In this document: piece after piece, positions 33,547 to 42,524 of the stretch
How the letters are laid out: each line of letters opens with the position of its first letter
Position numbering within the stretch: the stretch's first letter is position 1
Assembly: GCA_040772045.1 (NCBI GenBank)
Contig: JAXGYV010000003.1
Location: forward strand, 124,001 to 188,000
Direction of reading: 5' to 3'
DNA length: 64,000 nucleotides
DNA from: JAXGYV01 sp040772045
GTDB lineage: Bacteria > Actinomycetota > Thermoleophilia > UBA2241
Translations under genes and position numbers: made by a program
Notes under the pieces: generated by a model
Seen by the model: only the letters and a program-made list of their open reading frames with translations
Database searches by the model: none
What the model was told of the DNA's origin: nothing

Positions 33547-34722
33547 TCAACCGGACGGGTGTTCACCCGCGCCGGACAGCACCTGCAGCCCTGCCTCGAG
33601 GCCGGGCCCTATGTCCACCGACGCCCCCAAGTCCGCCAGCGTGCGTCCGAGAGCCGCCAGTCCGACTACGGGAAACAGGGAGCGGGCCGTCTCGCCCATG
33701 TGGCCAATGCGCACCAGATTGCCCGCGCCGTGCCCTCCCGAGAGCGCTACGCCGTACCACCGCATCGCGTGTTCTCGCACTGCCGAATCAGAGAGGCCCT
33801 CCGGCAGCCTGACGGCAGTGACGCAAGGAGACATGATCTCGTCTCTCTTCGGCCACAAGTCGAGTCCCATCGCCCGTACCCCTTGGCGGCACGTCCGAGC
33901 GGCGAGGGCATGGCGCGCGAACACGGCCTGGCGACCTTCCGCTAGGAAAGCGTCGCACGCGGCCTCGACGGCGCGTACTTCGACCACCGAGGGTGTGAAC
34001 GGAAAACGGCCTTCACCGAGCCAGCGTTCCTTCCAGTCCACCAGGGACAGGTACGATCCACGTGGCGCAGTGGGATTCCGCGCGATGACGGCCCATGCGT
34101 CGGCGCTCACGGTGATCAGCGTGATGCCCGGAGGTCCCGCGAGGCACTTCTGCGCGCCGGCGACGCAGATATCCAGATCCCATTGGTCCGCTTCGAACGG
34201 CATGCCGCCCACGGCGGAGACGCAATCCACGAGCGTGATGGCCCCATGCTCCTTGGCGATGCGCGCGATCTCCGCCACCGGATTGAGCGTCCCCGACGGA
34301 GTCTCCGAGTACACCACCGTGACCAGCTCGATCTCCGGGTGTGCACGGAAGGAACGCTCCACATCGGCCGGGTCGATCGCGTCGTCGTAGCCCACAACGA
34401 CTTCGTGAACCACGCCCTGCGAGGTGCGGAGCCAAGCGCCCATCCCCTCGCCGAACACGCCCGAGACCAGGTTGAGGCAGTGCATACCAGGCCGCACGAC
34501 AGCTCGCCACGCCGCCTCCAGGCCGAGAACGGCCTCGCCATGCATGAGCAGAGCGTCGGCTCGCTCCGCAGCCATGACCACTCCGACCTTGCGCTCAGTA
34601 CGCCGATACTGTTCAACGAAGGCGGGATCGTAGTGGTAGCACATGGGCGCGCCCATGGCCGCGAGCACCGGCGCGCCAATAGCAGTGGGCCCGGCGCTCA
34701 ATGTGAAGTCTGCGTTGCGCAT
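33547..34722 (-). CDS. PLP aminotransferase, alanine/serine/ureidoglycine-glyoxylate type
   Basis: 391 residues from the ATG at 34722, with GGGAGG 9 bases upstream. Class V (AGXT/PucG-like) fold: LSAGPTAIGAPVLAAM at the start, VYSETPSGTLNPVAEIA, LVDCVSAVGGMPF, and the PLP lysine K192 in AGAQKCLAGPPG. Members act as alanine-glyoxylate, serine-pyruvate or (S)-ureidoglycine-glyoxylate aminotransferases. The nucleoside transporter immediately upstream makes a purine-catabolic (PucG-like) role worth considering, but no other purine degradation gene is present. Confidence 0.82.
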   Translation of the reverse strand: MRNADFTLSAGPTAIGAPVLAAMGAPMCYHYDPAFVEQYRRTERKVGVVMAAERADALLMHGEAVLGLEAAWRAVVRPGMHCLNLVSGVFGEGMGAWLRTSQGVVHEVVVGYDDAIDPADVERSFRAHPEIELVTVVYSETPSGTLNPVAEIARIAKEHGAITLVDCVSAVGGMPFEADQWDLDICVAGAQKCLAGPPGITLITVSADAWAVIARNPTAPRGSYLSLVDWKERWLGEGRFPFTPSVVEVRAVEAACDAFLAEGRQAVFARHALAARTCRQGVRAMGLDLWPKRDEIMSPCVTAVRLPEGLSDSAVREHAMRWYGVALSGGHGAGNLVRIGHMGETARSLFPVVGLAALGRTLADLGASVDIGPGLEAGLQVLSGAGEHPSG

Positions 34723-34762
34723 CGGCTCATCCTCCCTGCTCGAGACGGTCCCCTTCATCGTC

Positions 34763-35707
34763 TCATACCTGGCTTTGCCCGCCACGCACAAATGGTGTGG
34801 CCAGGGCCGCCGGCAGGATCGCTCGCCGCGCGAACACGATGAGGGCGAGGATCACTACGATGAAGGGTAGCATTTGGACCACGTCGGTCGGCAGACCAAT
34901 GCCGGCCAGCTGCAGCGCGGTGGAGAACGACATCGAGATGCCGAAGAGGAAGGCGCCGAGCACAACCCACGTCGGCCTGCCTCGCCCAAGCATGGCAATA
35001 ACGATGGCGATGAAGCCGCCACCTTGCGTCATGAAGGGGACGAACACACCGGCGCTGACGATCGACAGATAGCCGCCGCCCAGGCCCGCGAGCAGCCCCG
35101 TGCAGAGCACGGCACAGGTTCGCACGCGGGCCACATTGACTCCGGCGGCATCGAGCGCCGCGGGCCTCGATCCGGCAGCGCGAGCGTAGAGGCCCCACCG
35201 TGTTCTCCACAGCACGACGCTGACCAGTACCGCCAGCAGCAGCGTCAGATAGACGATAGCTGGCTGGCTGAACAAGCTGGGACCAAGCACGGGGAGGCGA
35301 TCGAGCAGCGGCAGAGACACCTCGTGGACTTTGCTGAGGCGTTCGTACGTCTCGCCGTACTGCACCGCGTGCAGGAGGCTGGTGAGCCCCTCCATGCTGA
35401 GCAAGACTCCGATACCCACGACGATCTGGTTCTGACCCATGTACACGCAGAGCAAGGCCACCAGAGAGCTGAGCACCAGACCGGTCGCCGCGGCCGCCAG
35501 GAAACCCAGCCAACTCGAGCCAGATACTTCGGCCGCCACGAAACCCGCGTACGCACCCAGCAGCATCATGCCCTCGAGCCCGATGTTCAGAACGCCGGCT
35601 TGTTCGGAGATCGTCTCGCCGAGCGCGGCCAGGAGCAACGGCATACCGGCCAGCACGCCCCCAGCGACCAGAGCGGCCAGGAGATCGACTGTGAAGATGC
35701 TGTGCAT
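34763..35707 (-). CDS. nucleoside ABC transporter permease 2 (NupQ-like)
   Basis: 314 residues from the ATG at 35707, about 9 membrane segments. BPD_transp_2 family: ETISEQAGVLNIGLEGMMLLGAY at the N-terminus is the hallmark of the Bmp/Nup and ribose-type permeases. GLYARAAGSRPAALDAAGVNV resembles the coupling helix. It starts one base before the stop codon end of permease 1. It completes a BmpA-ATPase-permease-permease transporter. Confidence 0.9.
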   Translation of the reverse strand: MHSIFTVDLLAALVAGGVLAGMPLLLAALGETISEQAGVLNIGLEGMMLLGAYAGFVAAEVSGSSWLGFLAAAATGLVLSSLVALLCVYMGQNQIVVGIGVLLSMEGLTSLLHAVQYGETYERLSKVHEVSLPLLDRLPVLGPSLFSQPAIVYLTLLLAVLVSVVLWRTRWGLYARAAGSRPAALDAAGVNVARVRTCAVLCTGLLAGLGGGYLSIVSAGVFVPFMTQGGGFIAIVIAMLGRGRPTWVVLGAFLFGISMSFSTALQLAGIGLPTDVVQMLPFIVVILALIVFARRAILPAALATPFVRGGQSQV

Positions 35708-35708
35708 C

Positions 35709-36821
35709 CTAGCTCGCCTCCCCGGACGGAGGGAGGGCCAGCCCGGTACCGCTCGCCCGCCGGCGACTCCGCAGCCAGCGGGTGAGGACCATGAACAGCA
35801 GGACGAGGCCGATGAGCAGCAGCAGGAAGTCGCTGGGCAGCCGAGTCTGGAGCGCCGCCGCATGTCCGCCGATTGAGACCACCGCGAAGAAGAACACCAG
35901 CGGGATAGTGGCGAGGACGTTCAACTCGGCCAGAAACACCAGGGCGAACAGCGTGATCCCAAAGGCGGGGTTCCAGTCGGCGCGCACGTACCCCCAGACG
36001 CCGAGTACCTCGACCGCGGCCGCGAGGCCGATGAGCCCTCCACTCAGCGCGAAGGCGGTCATAATGTCGCGTTTTACCGGCAGGCCCGCGTGCAACGCCG
36101 CTCTGCGGTTCACACCGAGCACTCTCAGCCGCAGCCCGTAAGCTGTTCGCGTTTGCATCAGGTGAACGAGGAGCAGCACGACCACCGCCACGACGATCCC
36201 GACGTGAATGCGCGTTCCCGGCAGATAGGGAAGGCGATCCACCCATGCGACCACGTCCGTCTGGGGCACCGTCGTCTTCTCGCTGAGAAACGGCCCCTTA
36301 ATGAGCACGTTGGCCAGATTGATCCCGATCATCGCCATCATCAGCGAGGTGATGATCTCGTTCATCCCATACCAGGCCTTCAAGAACGCGGGCACGAGCG
36401 TCCACGCGGCTCCGGCAAGACAGCCAATGCCGCAGAGAACGACCCACGCCGCCCATACGGGCAGACTCGCGACCAGGGGAGGTCCGAGACCCCCCACCAG
36501 GGCGGCGGCCATGAGGAACTGCCCGTCGCCGCCGATGTTCCAGAGCCCCGCCTGGAAGGCGACGATGAACCCGGTTCCCATCAGCAACAGCGGTGCCATG
36601 CGAATGATGGTCTGCTCGAGCCCCACCGCGGTAGTCAGGCCGTTCCTCAGAATAGCTCCGCCGAAGGCGACCGGATCGCGGCCTAGGGCCAGCAGCAGCA
36701 CCGCCCCGGCCGCGACGGCCATGGCCACCGGGAGGGCGGCCCGCCCCACGACCGGCAAGAACCTCCCGGCCGTGTAAAAGCGGGGCCGCCTGCCACGCGA
36801 CAAGCCCGGGCGACCACTCAT
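35709..36821 (-). CDS. nucleoside ABC transporter permease 1 (NupP-like)
   Basis: 370 residues from the ATG at 36821. It has about 9-10 membrane segments, with AGLWNIGGDGQFLMAAALVGG, typical of NupP-type permeases, and NEIITSLMMAMIGINLANVLIKGP. YGLRLRVLGVNRRAALHAGL is the probable coupling helix. The start overlaps the end of the ATPase gene. It forms the heterodimeric channel with permease 2. Confidence 0.9.
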   Translation of the reverse strand: MSGRPGLSRGRRPRFYTAGRFLPVVGRAALPVAMAVAAGAVLLLALGRDPVAFGGAILRNGLTTAVGLEQTIIRMAPLLLMGTGFIVAFQAGLWNIGGDGQFLMAAALVGGLGPPLVASLPVWAAWVVLCGIGCLAGAAWTLVPAFLKAWYGMNEIITSLMMAMIGINLANVLIKGPFLSEKTTVPQTDVVAWVDRLPYLPGTRIHVGIVVAVVVLLLVHLMQTRTAYGLRLRVLGVNRRAALHAGLPVKRDIMTAFALSGGLIGLAAAVEVLGVWGYVRADWNPAFGITLFALVFLAELNVLATIPLVFFFAVVSIGGHAAALQTRLPSDFLLLLIGLVLLFMVLTRWLRSRRRASGTGLALPPSGEAS

Positions 36822-36822
36822 C

Positions 36823-38385
36823 TCACGCACTTCGCGCCCCACCGACCATCAGCATCCCGACTTCCCGTCCAGCGCCCGGCCGGTTGGCGACCACGCCGGC
36901 CAGGCTCCCGCCGGCCAGTACAGCGATACGGTCGCAGAGTTGGAGCAGTTCCTCCAGATCTGTCGAGACCACGAGCGCGGCCGCACCGTTCTGCACGAGT
37001 TCGCGGATATGCGCGCGCACGGCCACGGTCGTCTTCACGTCTAGCCCGTGCGTCGGCTTGTTGAACACGACCACCGAAGGATTGAACGAGAGTTCCCGGG
37101 CCAGCAGCGTCTTCTGCATGGTGCCACCCGACAGCGTCTCGGCGGACGCGCGGATATCGACGTCGATGCCGAACGTGGACAGCAGCTGCCTGGCGTTGGC
37201 CTCGACATGGTCCTGCCTGACGAATCCGTATCGCCAGCACGGCGCCGTGCCGATCCGCTTCAGCAGCAAGTTCAGCGAGATTGGCAGCGGCCCAACCAGC
37301 CCCTCGCCCTCACGATCGTCTGTGACGTAGCGAAGCCCAAGACGCTGCCGTGCGCGAACGTCCAGGTGTACCAGCGAACGCCCACTCAGTCGGACATCGC
37401 CCGCCGTGATAGGCCGCTGCCCGGCAATGGCCTCAGCCAGCGGTCCCTGCCCGCTGCCATCGACGCCCGCCACTCCGACAACCTCACCAGCGTGCACGGT
37501 GAGGCTCAGCGGACGCCAGATCCCGACCTCGCCACGCTCTCCTGGCACTACCACGCGGTCGATTTCGAGCAGCGACGGACCGGTCGGAGGCGGCGCCTGG
37601 CCGCTCGGCGAAAGGGCCTCGCTCAGCTCGGGAAGCTGTGCCACGCTCGCGGCATCTTGGGGGAACATGAGCGCGACGATCTCCGTCTGAATCTCCTGGC
37701 GTGTCGCGCTGCGCAACCGCTCTGGACCAATCGTGTCCACCACTCGCCCGCGCCGCATGACCGACACGCGGTCCGCTACATCGATGGCCTCGTGGAGCTT
37801 GTGCGTAATGAAGACGATCGCCAGCCCTTGTCGCTTGAGCTCCACCAGCACACGCTCCAGATCGCGAATGCCCTGAGGCGAGAGCATGGAGGTCGGCTCG
37901 TCGAGGATGAGTACCTTGGGCTCGCGCCACAATGCCTTGATGATCTCGACCTGCTGCTGTTGTCCCAAGGCCAGCCGGCCGGCCTCGACATCGTGGTCGA
38001 TCTGAACGCCCAGTCGAGCCGACAGGTCGGCGAACATGCGCTCGGCCGTGCTGGTGCGGAGGCGTATGCCCCCCTCCGCACCGAGCATCAGGTTCTCGAG
38101 TACCGTGAACGTCGGGACTAAGTTGCTGTGCTGCCGCACCATGCCGATGCCGAGATCGATGGCGTCGCGAGGGCACGTGAGACGCACCGGTCGTCCGCCG
38201 AGCAACACACTGCCTCTGTCCGGAACGTAGACGCCCGCCAGCACGTTCATGAGCGTCGACTTGCCGGCGCCGTTTTCCCCCAACAGACAGTGGACCTCGC
38301 CGCCGCGCAGGTTCAGATCGACAGCATCGACAGCCACCACGTCGCGAAAGGTCTTGGTAACCCCCTGTAGCTCGACGAGCAGCAT
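36823..38385 (-). CDS. nucleoside ABC transporter ATPase (NupA-like, two ATPase domains)
   Basis: 520 residues, two fused ABC domains. The first is complete: Walker A GENGAGKST, signature region LALGQQQQVEI, Walker B VLILDEPTSML. The second is degenerate: the P-loop reads GVDGSGQGPL with no lysine, its signature is LSGGTMQKTLLAREL, and Walker B has FNKPTHGLD with Asn-Lys in place of Asp-Glu. Such an inactive second half is common in sugar/nucleoside importers, although the FNKPT change goes further than I expect. Confidence 0.92.
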   Translation of the reverse strand: MLLVELQGVTKTFRDVVAVDAVDLNLRGGEVHCLLGENGAGKSTLMNVLAGVYVPDRGSVLLGGRPVRLTCPRDAIDLGIGMVRQHSNLVPTFTVLENLMLGAEGGIRLRTSTAERMFADLSARLGVQIDHDVEAGRLALGQQQQVEIIKALWREPKVLILDEPTSMLSPQGIRDLERVLVELKRQGLAIVFITHKLHEAIDVADRVSVMRRGRVVDTIGPERLRSATRQEIQTEIVALMFPQDAASVAQLPELSEALSPSGQAPPPTGPSLLEIDRVVVPGERGEVGIWRPLSLTVHAGEVVGVAGVDGSGQGPLAEAIAGQRPITAGDVRLSGRSLVHLDVRARQRLGLRYVTDDREGEGLVGPLPISLNLLLKRIGTAPCWRYGFVRQDHVEANARQLLSTFGIDVDIRASAETLSGGTMQKTLLARELSFNPSVVVFNKPTHGLDVKTTVAVRAHIRELVQNGAAALVVSTDLEELLQLCDRIAVLAGGSLAGVVANRPGAGREVGMLMVGGARSA

Positions 38386-38442
38386 GGTGTTACGGAGAAC
38401 CGACCCGGACCGACCCGCGACCGCGGGAGTCGCTGCGATCCA

Positions 38443-39516
38443 TCACTCGTCCCGATTCAGGAAGTCCTTTACCTCGGCGCCGGTGGCTGTAAGCGGTACG
38501 TCGATATCTCCGGCCGCGATCCCCGCAGCCGCCTCCTCGACCGCCGCCCAAACGTCGCCTGGGATCCACTGCGTGCGCAGCAACCCGATCCCGTTCTCCG
38601 TATTCAGCCAGTAGGTCTCGCTCCCGAATGCCCCCTGCTCAACCTGCTTGATCGCCAGCGTCGCCAGAGAGGAGAGATCCCACACCACCGACGAGAGGTA
38701 GATGCCGCGCTCGTCCAGAGAACTCTTGTCGCCGATCACGTCGATGAACCAGACCTTTTCGGCGCCGGCCGGGGGCCGCGACGTCTCGCACGCTTGCATC
38801 ATGCCGAACGAGGAGCCGTCGCCCATGCCGAACACGACGTCGGCCCCTCCGGCGATAGCGCTCTGCGTAACCCGCTTGCCGCCGGCTGCGTCAGCGTACC
38901 CGGCCTGGCCGATCTGCGCATACAGGATATGGATATCGGGCAGGGTCGCGCGTGCTCCGGCGATGAACCCACCCGACATCTTGGTCCAGTTCTCGTCTTC
39001 GGCAGACACCACGATGGCCACCGTACCGGTCCGCGTCATGCGGGCGGCCAGCACGCCGGCGAGGTATGAGCCCTTATGGGCCTCCGTCTCGAAATCGACC
39101 ACGCATCCCGGCACATTGGCGGTATCGCCGCCAGCCCCGACGATCACCACGGGGATGCCACGCTGCTGAGCGACCTCCGCCGCCACGGTGTTATAGCCGC
39201 TGGCCCAGGCGAAGATGAGCTGTGGTTTAGATGCCGCCAGCTGGTTTAAGATCGACGTGATGTCGCCGTAGCCGGCACCATCCTGGACAATAACCTCCGC
39301 GCCAGCGGCCTTGGCCGCCGCTCGAACTCCCTCTACCCCCTGCTCGTTCCATCCATAGTCATTAGCTTTCTCCGGAGTAACGATAGCCACCGTGCCGACC
39401 TTGTTGGCCGTAGGGCTCGGTGAGATGTGTTCGTCGCCTCTGCCGCACGCCATACCACCCAGCAGCAGTCCGGTGACCACTAGACACGCCGCGAGATACC
39501 TCCACAACCGTCTCAC
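38443..39516 (-). CDS. BmpA-family purine nucleoside-binding lipoprotein
   Basis: 357 residues, GTG start. The signal peptide has a lipobox (LLGGMAC), so Cys24 would be lipidated and the protein held at the outer face of the membrane. The mature part is a Bmp/Med-type binding protein: VAIVTPEKANDYGWNEQGVEGV, FAWASGYN, VDFETEAHKGSYLAGVLAA and GFIAGARAT. BmpA proteins usually bind guanosine, inosine or adenosine. It heads the transporter genes. Confidence 0.9.
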   Translation of the reverse strand: MRRLWRYLAACLVVTGLLLGGMACGRGDEHISPSPTANKVGTVAIVTPEKANDYGWNEQGVEGVRAAAKAAGAEVIVQDGAGYGDITSILNQLAASKPQLIFAWASGYNTVAAEVAQQRGIPVVIVGAGGDTANVPGCVVDFETEAHKGSYLAGVLAARMTRTGTVAIVVSAEDENWTKMSGGFIAGARATLPDIHILYAQIGQAGYADAAGGKRVTQSAIAGGADVVFGMGDGSSFGMMQACETSRPPAGAEKVWFIDVIGDKSSLDERGIYLSSVVWDLSSLATLAIKQVEQGAFGSETYWLNTENGIGLLRTQWIPGDVWAAVEEAAAGIAAGDIDVPLTATGAEVKDFLNRDE

Positions 39517-39571
39517 TGTACTCGACTCCCTTTCTGCAATTGCGGCATCCCCTCATGCCATAGTGCTTGGC

Positions 39572-39597
39572 GCCACCCGCCGATGCAAGCGGGCGGC
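39572..39597 (-). terminator. hairpin after the UbiA-like gene
   Basis: Minus-strand RNA GCCGCCCGC/GCGGGTGGC can form a 9-bp stem (one G-U pair) with an 8-base loop, 18 bases after the UbiA-like gene and 56 bases before bmpA. No T-run follows, so termination would be weak or Rho-dependent. It may mark the border between the rex-quinone genes and the transporter. Confidence 0.3.
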
Positions 39598-39614
39598 AAG
39601 ACCAGCGTCCGATT

Positions 39615-40514
39615 TTACGCGACGAGTACCTCGGCCAGTACTACGGCACCATACAGCACGCTCACCGCCCCGTTGATGCTCATGAAGCGCATGCCGACAC
39701 GCCGCAGGCCGCGGTGGGCGATATCGACGTGCGGCCACAAGAGGAGGGCGGCCACGGGAACACAGCCGACTGTGTAGAGCCAGCTGAGGTCCAGCAAGCC
39801 CCCTACGAGCAGCAAGAGCGCCGCCGCGCCAAGATGCGAGGCGGCGGCGATGGCCAGCGCCGTGCGTTCGCCCACCGCCGCCGGGATCGACTTGACCCCC
39901 TCGCGCCGATCGAAGTCCACGTCGAAGATCGCGTAGATGACGTCGAACCCGCCCACCCACAGCCCGACAGCCAAGAACAGGAGCACCGGCGCCCAGTCGA
40001 CGCCGCCCGTGACAGCTACCCACGCCGCGGCTGGCGCCAGGCCATCGGTGAGGCCGAGGATGTAGTGGCAGAGAGACGTAAAGCGCTTCGTGTACGGATA
40101 GAGCACGAACGCGACCACGGGGATCGGCCACAGGTAACGGCAGGGCTGGCTGAGCTGGAACGCCGCCACGACGAGGACGGCGAGCGAGGCAGCGCTGAAG
40201 AGCAGGACCTCGCCGCGACGCAGCAGGCCGGCGGGGATCTCTCTGCTGGCCGTACGCGGGTTGCGGGCGTCGAGGTCGGCGTCGATGAGCCTGTTCAGGG
40301 CCATGGCGCCGCTGCGCGCGGCGACCATGGCCACGGTGATCCACAGCAACGCCTGCCACGACGGGACCCGCCGTTCGGCCAGCAGAGCACCCACGTAGGC
40401 GAACGGGAGCGCGTACACGCTGTGCTCCACCTTGATGAGCCGCGCGAAAAGTTTGAGTCGACCGCTGGCATCTTTCTCCAGCGTCGCGGACGACACGGAT
40501 GACGGGTCGCTCAC
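39615..40514 (-). CDS. UbiA-family prenyltransferase of menaquinone synthesis (MqnP-like)
   Basis: 299 residues, about 8-9 membrane segments. UbiA prenyltransferase with motifs NRLIDADLDARNPRT and DVIYAIFDVDFDRREGVKS, which hold the Mg-diphosphate. In the futalosine route the substrate should be 1,4-dihydroxy-6-naphthoate, and the enzyme is called MqnP. The UbiD-like gene just upstream (GTG start overlaps its stop) supports this over MenA. Located in the cytoplasmic membrane. Confidence 0.88.
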   Translation of the reverse strand: MSDPSSVSSATLEKDASGRLKLFARLIKVEHSVYALPFAYVGALLAERRVPSWQALLWITVAMVAARSGAMALNRLIDADLDARNPRTASREIPAGLLRRGEVLLFSAASLAVLVVAAFQLSQPCRYLWPIPVVAFVLYPYTKRFTSLCHYILGLTDGLAPAAAWVAVTGGVDWAPVLLFLAVGLWVGGFDVIYAIFDVDFDRREGVKSIPAAVGERTALAIAAASHLGAAALLLLVGGLLDLSWLYTVGCVPVAALLLWPHVDIAHRGLRRVGMRFMSINGAVSVLYGAVVLAEVLVA

Positions 40515-41935
40515 GTGAGCGGCAGGCCGAACTCGTGCCAGCGGGCCGTAACGCGCGCCACCACTTCGGGATCCATGGCGATCTCATCCGGCCACTCGCG
40601 CCCGTGCCCCTCCTCGGGCCAGGTCCGAGTGGCGTCGATCCCCATCTTGGCACCGAACCGGGGGAGCGGGCTGGCGTGATCGAGCACGTCGAGAGGCCCG
40701 GGGACGACCACGCAGTCGCGCGCGGGGTCAACGTTGTTGAACACGCGCCAGGCAACCTCGCGCGGATCGTGCACGTCGACGTGCTCGTCCACAATCACGA
40801 CGAACTTCGTGAACATCATCTGACCCATTCCCCACACGGCATGGATGACCTTTTGGGCGTGGCCGGGAAACGCCTTGCGTATGCTCAAGATGGCGCAGTC
40901 GTGGAACACGCCTTCCACCGGCAGTTCCATATCGACGACCTCTGGCAGCGTGAGCCGGAGGAGCGGGAGGAACAGCCGCTCTGTTGCTTTGCCCAGGAAG
41001 CAATCCTCCATCGGCGGCTTGCCAACGATGGTAGCCGGGTAGATGGCATCTCGACGATGGCTCATCGCCGTTACGTGGAACACGGGGTAGCGGTCGGCCA
41101 GAGAGTAGTAGCCCGTATGATCGCCGAATGGCCCTTCAAGGCGCTCCTCTCCGTGTTCCACATACCCTTCGAGCACGATCTCGGCATCGGCCGGTACCTC
41201 GAGGTTCACCGTCGAGCAGGAGCATACCTCCACCGCCTCGCCACGCAGGAAGCCGGCGAACATGAGCTCGTCGATCCCCGGCGGCAGCGGAGCGGTAGCC
41301 GCATACGTCACACACGGGTCGGTACCGAGTGCCACGGCGACCTCGAGGCGGCCCTTTGACTCACGGAAGTTAGCCGCCCCATCGTGATGTACGTGCCAGT
41401 GCATGCCGGTTGTCCGCTGATCGTAGACCTGCAAGCGGTACATGCCGGCGTTGGGACGGCCGCGTACATCGCGAGTGATAACCACGGGAAGCGTGATGAA
41501 TGGGCCGCCGTCGGCCGGCCAGGTCGTGAGGACGGGGAGGGCGCGCAGGTTGGGCGGATCCACGACGACCTCGCGGAAAGCGGCCTTCTTGACCACGCGC
41601 GGCACGAATGAGGCCAGCTCGCGCAGCTGCCCCAGGGCCCTCACCTTGCCTACGAGGCCCTGCGGTAACTGGAGATCGATGAGCTGCGCGATGCGCCCGG
41701 CGAGCTCCTCGAGCGGAGCACCCAAGGCGAGCTCCATACGGCGCAGCGTGCCGAATTGGTTCATGAGCACGGGGAAGCCGCTGTTCTTGGGCTTTTCGAA
41801 CAGCAGTGCGGGCCCGTGCGCTTTCACCGCGCGATCGGCGATCTCGGCCATCTCGAGGTACGGGTCAACCTCTGCCTTTACTACCGCCAACTCGCCTTCC
41901 CGGCGCAGCACCTCTATGTAGTTACGCAACGACAC
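40511..41935 (-). CDS. UbiD-like decarboxylase of menaquinone synthesis (MqnL-like)
   Basis: 474 residues, GTG start. UbiD family: MHWHVHHDGAANF, PPGIDELMFAGFLRGEAVEV, and the catalytic region EERLEGPFGDHTGYYS with Glu and Arg of the proton-transfer set. MEDCFLGKATERLF and VWGMGQMMFTKFVVIVDEHVD are also typical. It would remove the carboxylate of the prenylated naphthoate using the prenyl-FMN made by UbiX. It overlaps both neighbours by a few bases. Confidence 0.9.
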   Translation of the reverse strand: MSLRNYIEVLRREGELAVVKAEVDPYLEMAEIADRAVKAHGPALLFEKPKNSGFPVLMNQFGTLRRMELALGAPLEELAGRIAQLIDLQLPQGLVGKVRALGQLRELASFVPRVVKKAAFREVVVDPPNLRALPVLTTWPADGGPFITLPVVITRDVRGRPNAGMYRLQVYDQRTTGMHWHVHHDGAANFRESKGRLEVAVALGTDPCVTYAATAPLPPGIDELMFAGFLRGEAVEVCSCSTVNLEVPADAEIVLEGYVEHGEERLEGPFGDHTGYYSLADRYPVFHVTAMSHRRDAIYPATIVGKPPMEDCFLGKATERLFLPLLRLTLPEVVDMELPVEGVFHDCAILSIRKAFPGHAQKVIHAVWGMGQMMFTKFVVIVDEHVDVHDPREVAWRVFNNVDPARDCVVVPGPLDVLDHASPLPRFGAKMGIDATRTWPEEGHGREWPDEIAMDPEVVARVTARWHEFGLPLT

Positions 41936-42524
41936 CGCTTGGCCTCCAGTGCGCTCCCTGAGAATGAAGCTCGCGGACGGACGGCCCGAGCATCTCTGGC
42001 AGCTCGGCAGCTCGTTCGGCGGCTATGAGATCGGCGGCGACCGCGTGCGCACGAGCGCCGCACTCGCGGCAGGATACATCGTTGGACCCCACGGCCAGAG
42101 CCGTGATCTCCCACAAGGTGTCGTCCAGGTGGAACGGCAGGTGCTGCACCCGCAGGCACGAACACGCAGCCATGAGCCGCGCGAGCAGGCTCACGGCCTC
42201 GATGTCGTCGGCTTGGGCAACCAGTCCCAAGCCACGGGCGTAGAAGTGGTCGCCGGCGAGCAGCCGTGTCTCGGCGGTGGCGCCCTGGAGCACGCGACTG
42301 CTCCGGTAGTGCAGGAGATAGCCCTCGTACACCAGCTCTACTGCCAGCGCGGCGTATGAGCGCGGCGCATCTCGCAGCAGTTCGGCGAAAGGCAACGGGA
42401 TAGCTTCAGACGATACCTCGCCGAAGGGAGCTGCCACCTGCCGCAGGTCCTCGAGCACGCGACCGGAGCACACCGTCTCCCCGCCCGCGGCCGAAAACGT
42501 ACCGTCAGGACGACGCGTGTTCAT
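41922..42524 (-). CDS. HepS-like small subunit of polyprenyl diphosphate synthase (tentative)
   Basis: 200 residues, helical, no signal peptide. The stretch TRLLAGDHFYARGLGLVAQADDIEAVSLLARL lines up with the LAGDYFSGLYYSLLSE-type segment of Bacillus HepS (heptaprenyl diphosphate synthase component 1) as I remember it. Before it, LVYEGYLLHYRSSRVL stands where catalytic synthases have LLHDDVLD, so the first Asp motif is lost. A CRECG pair is in the last third. It overlaps rex by 20 bases and ubiD by 14. It could instead be an uncharacterised quinone-cluster protein. Confidence 0.5.
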   Translation of the reverse strand: MNTRRPDGTFSAAGGETVCSGRVLEDLRQVAAPFGEVSSEAIPLPFAELLRDAPRSYAALAVELVYEGYLLHYRSSRVLQGATAETRLLAGDHFYARGLGLVAQADDIEAVSLLARLMAACSCLRVQHLPFHLDDTLWEITALAVGSNDVSCRECGARAHAVAADLIAAERAAELPEMLGPSVRELHSQGAHWRPSGVVA

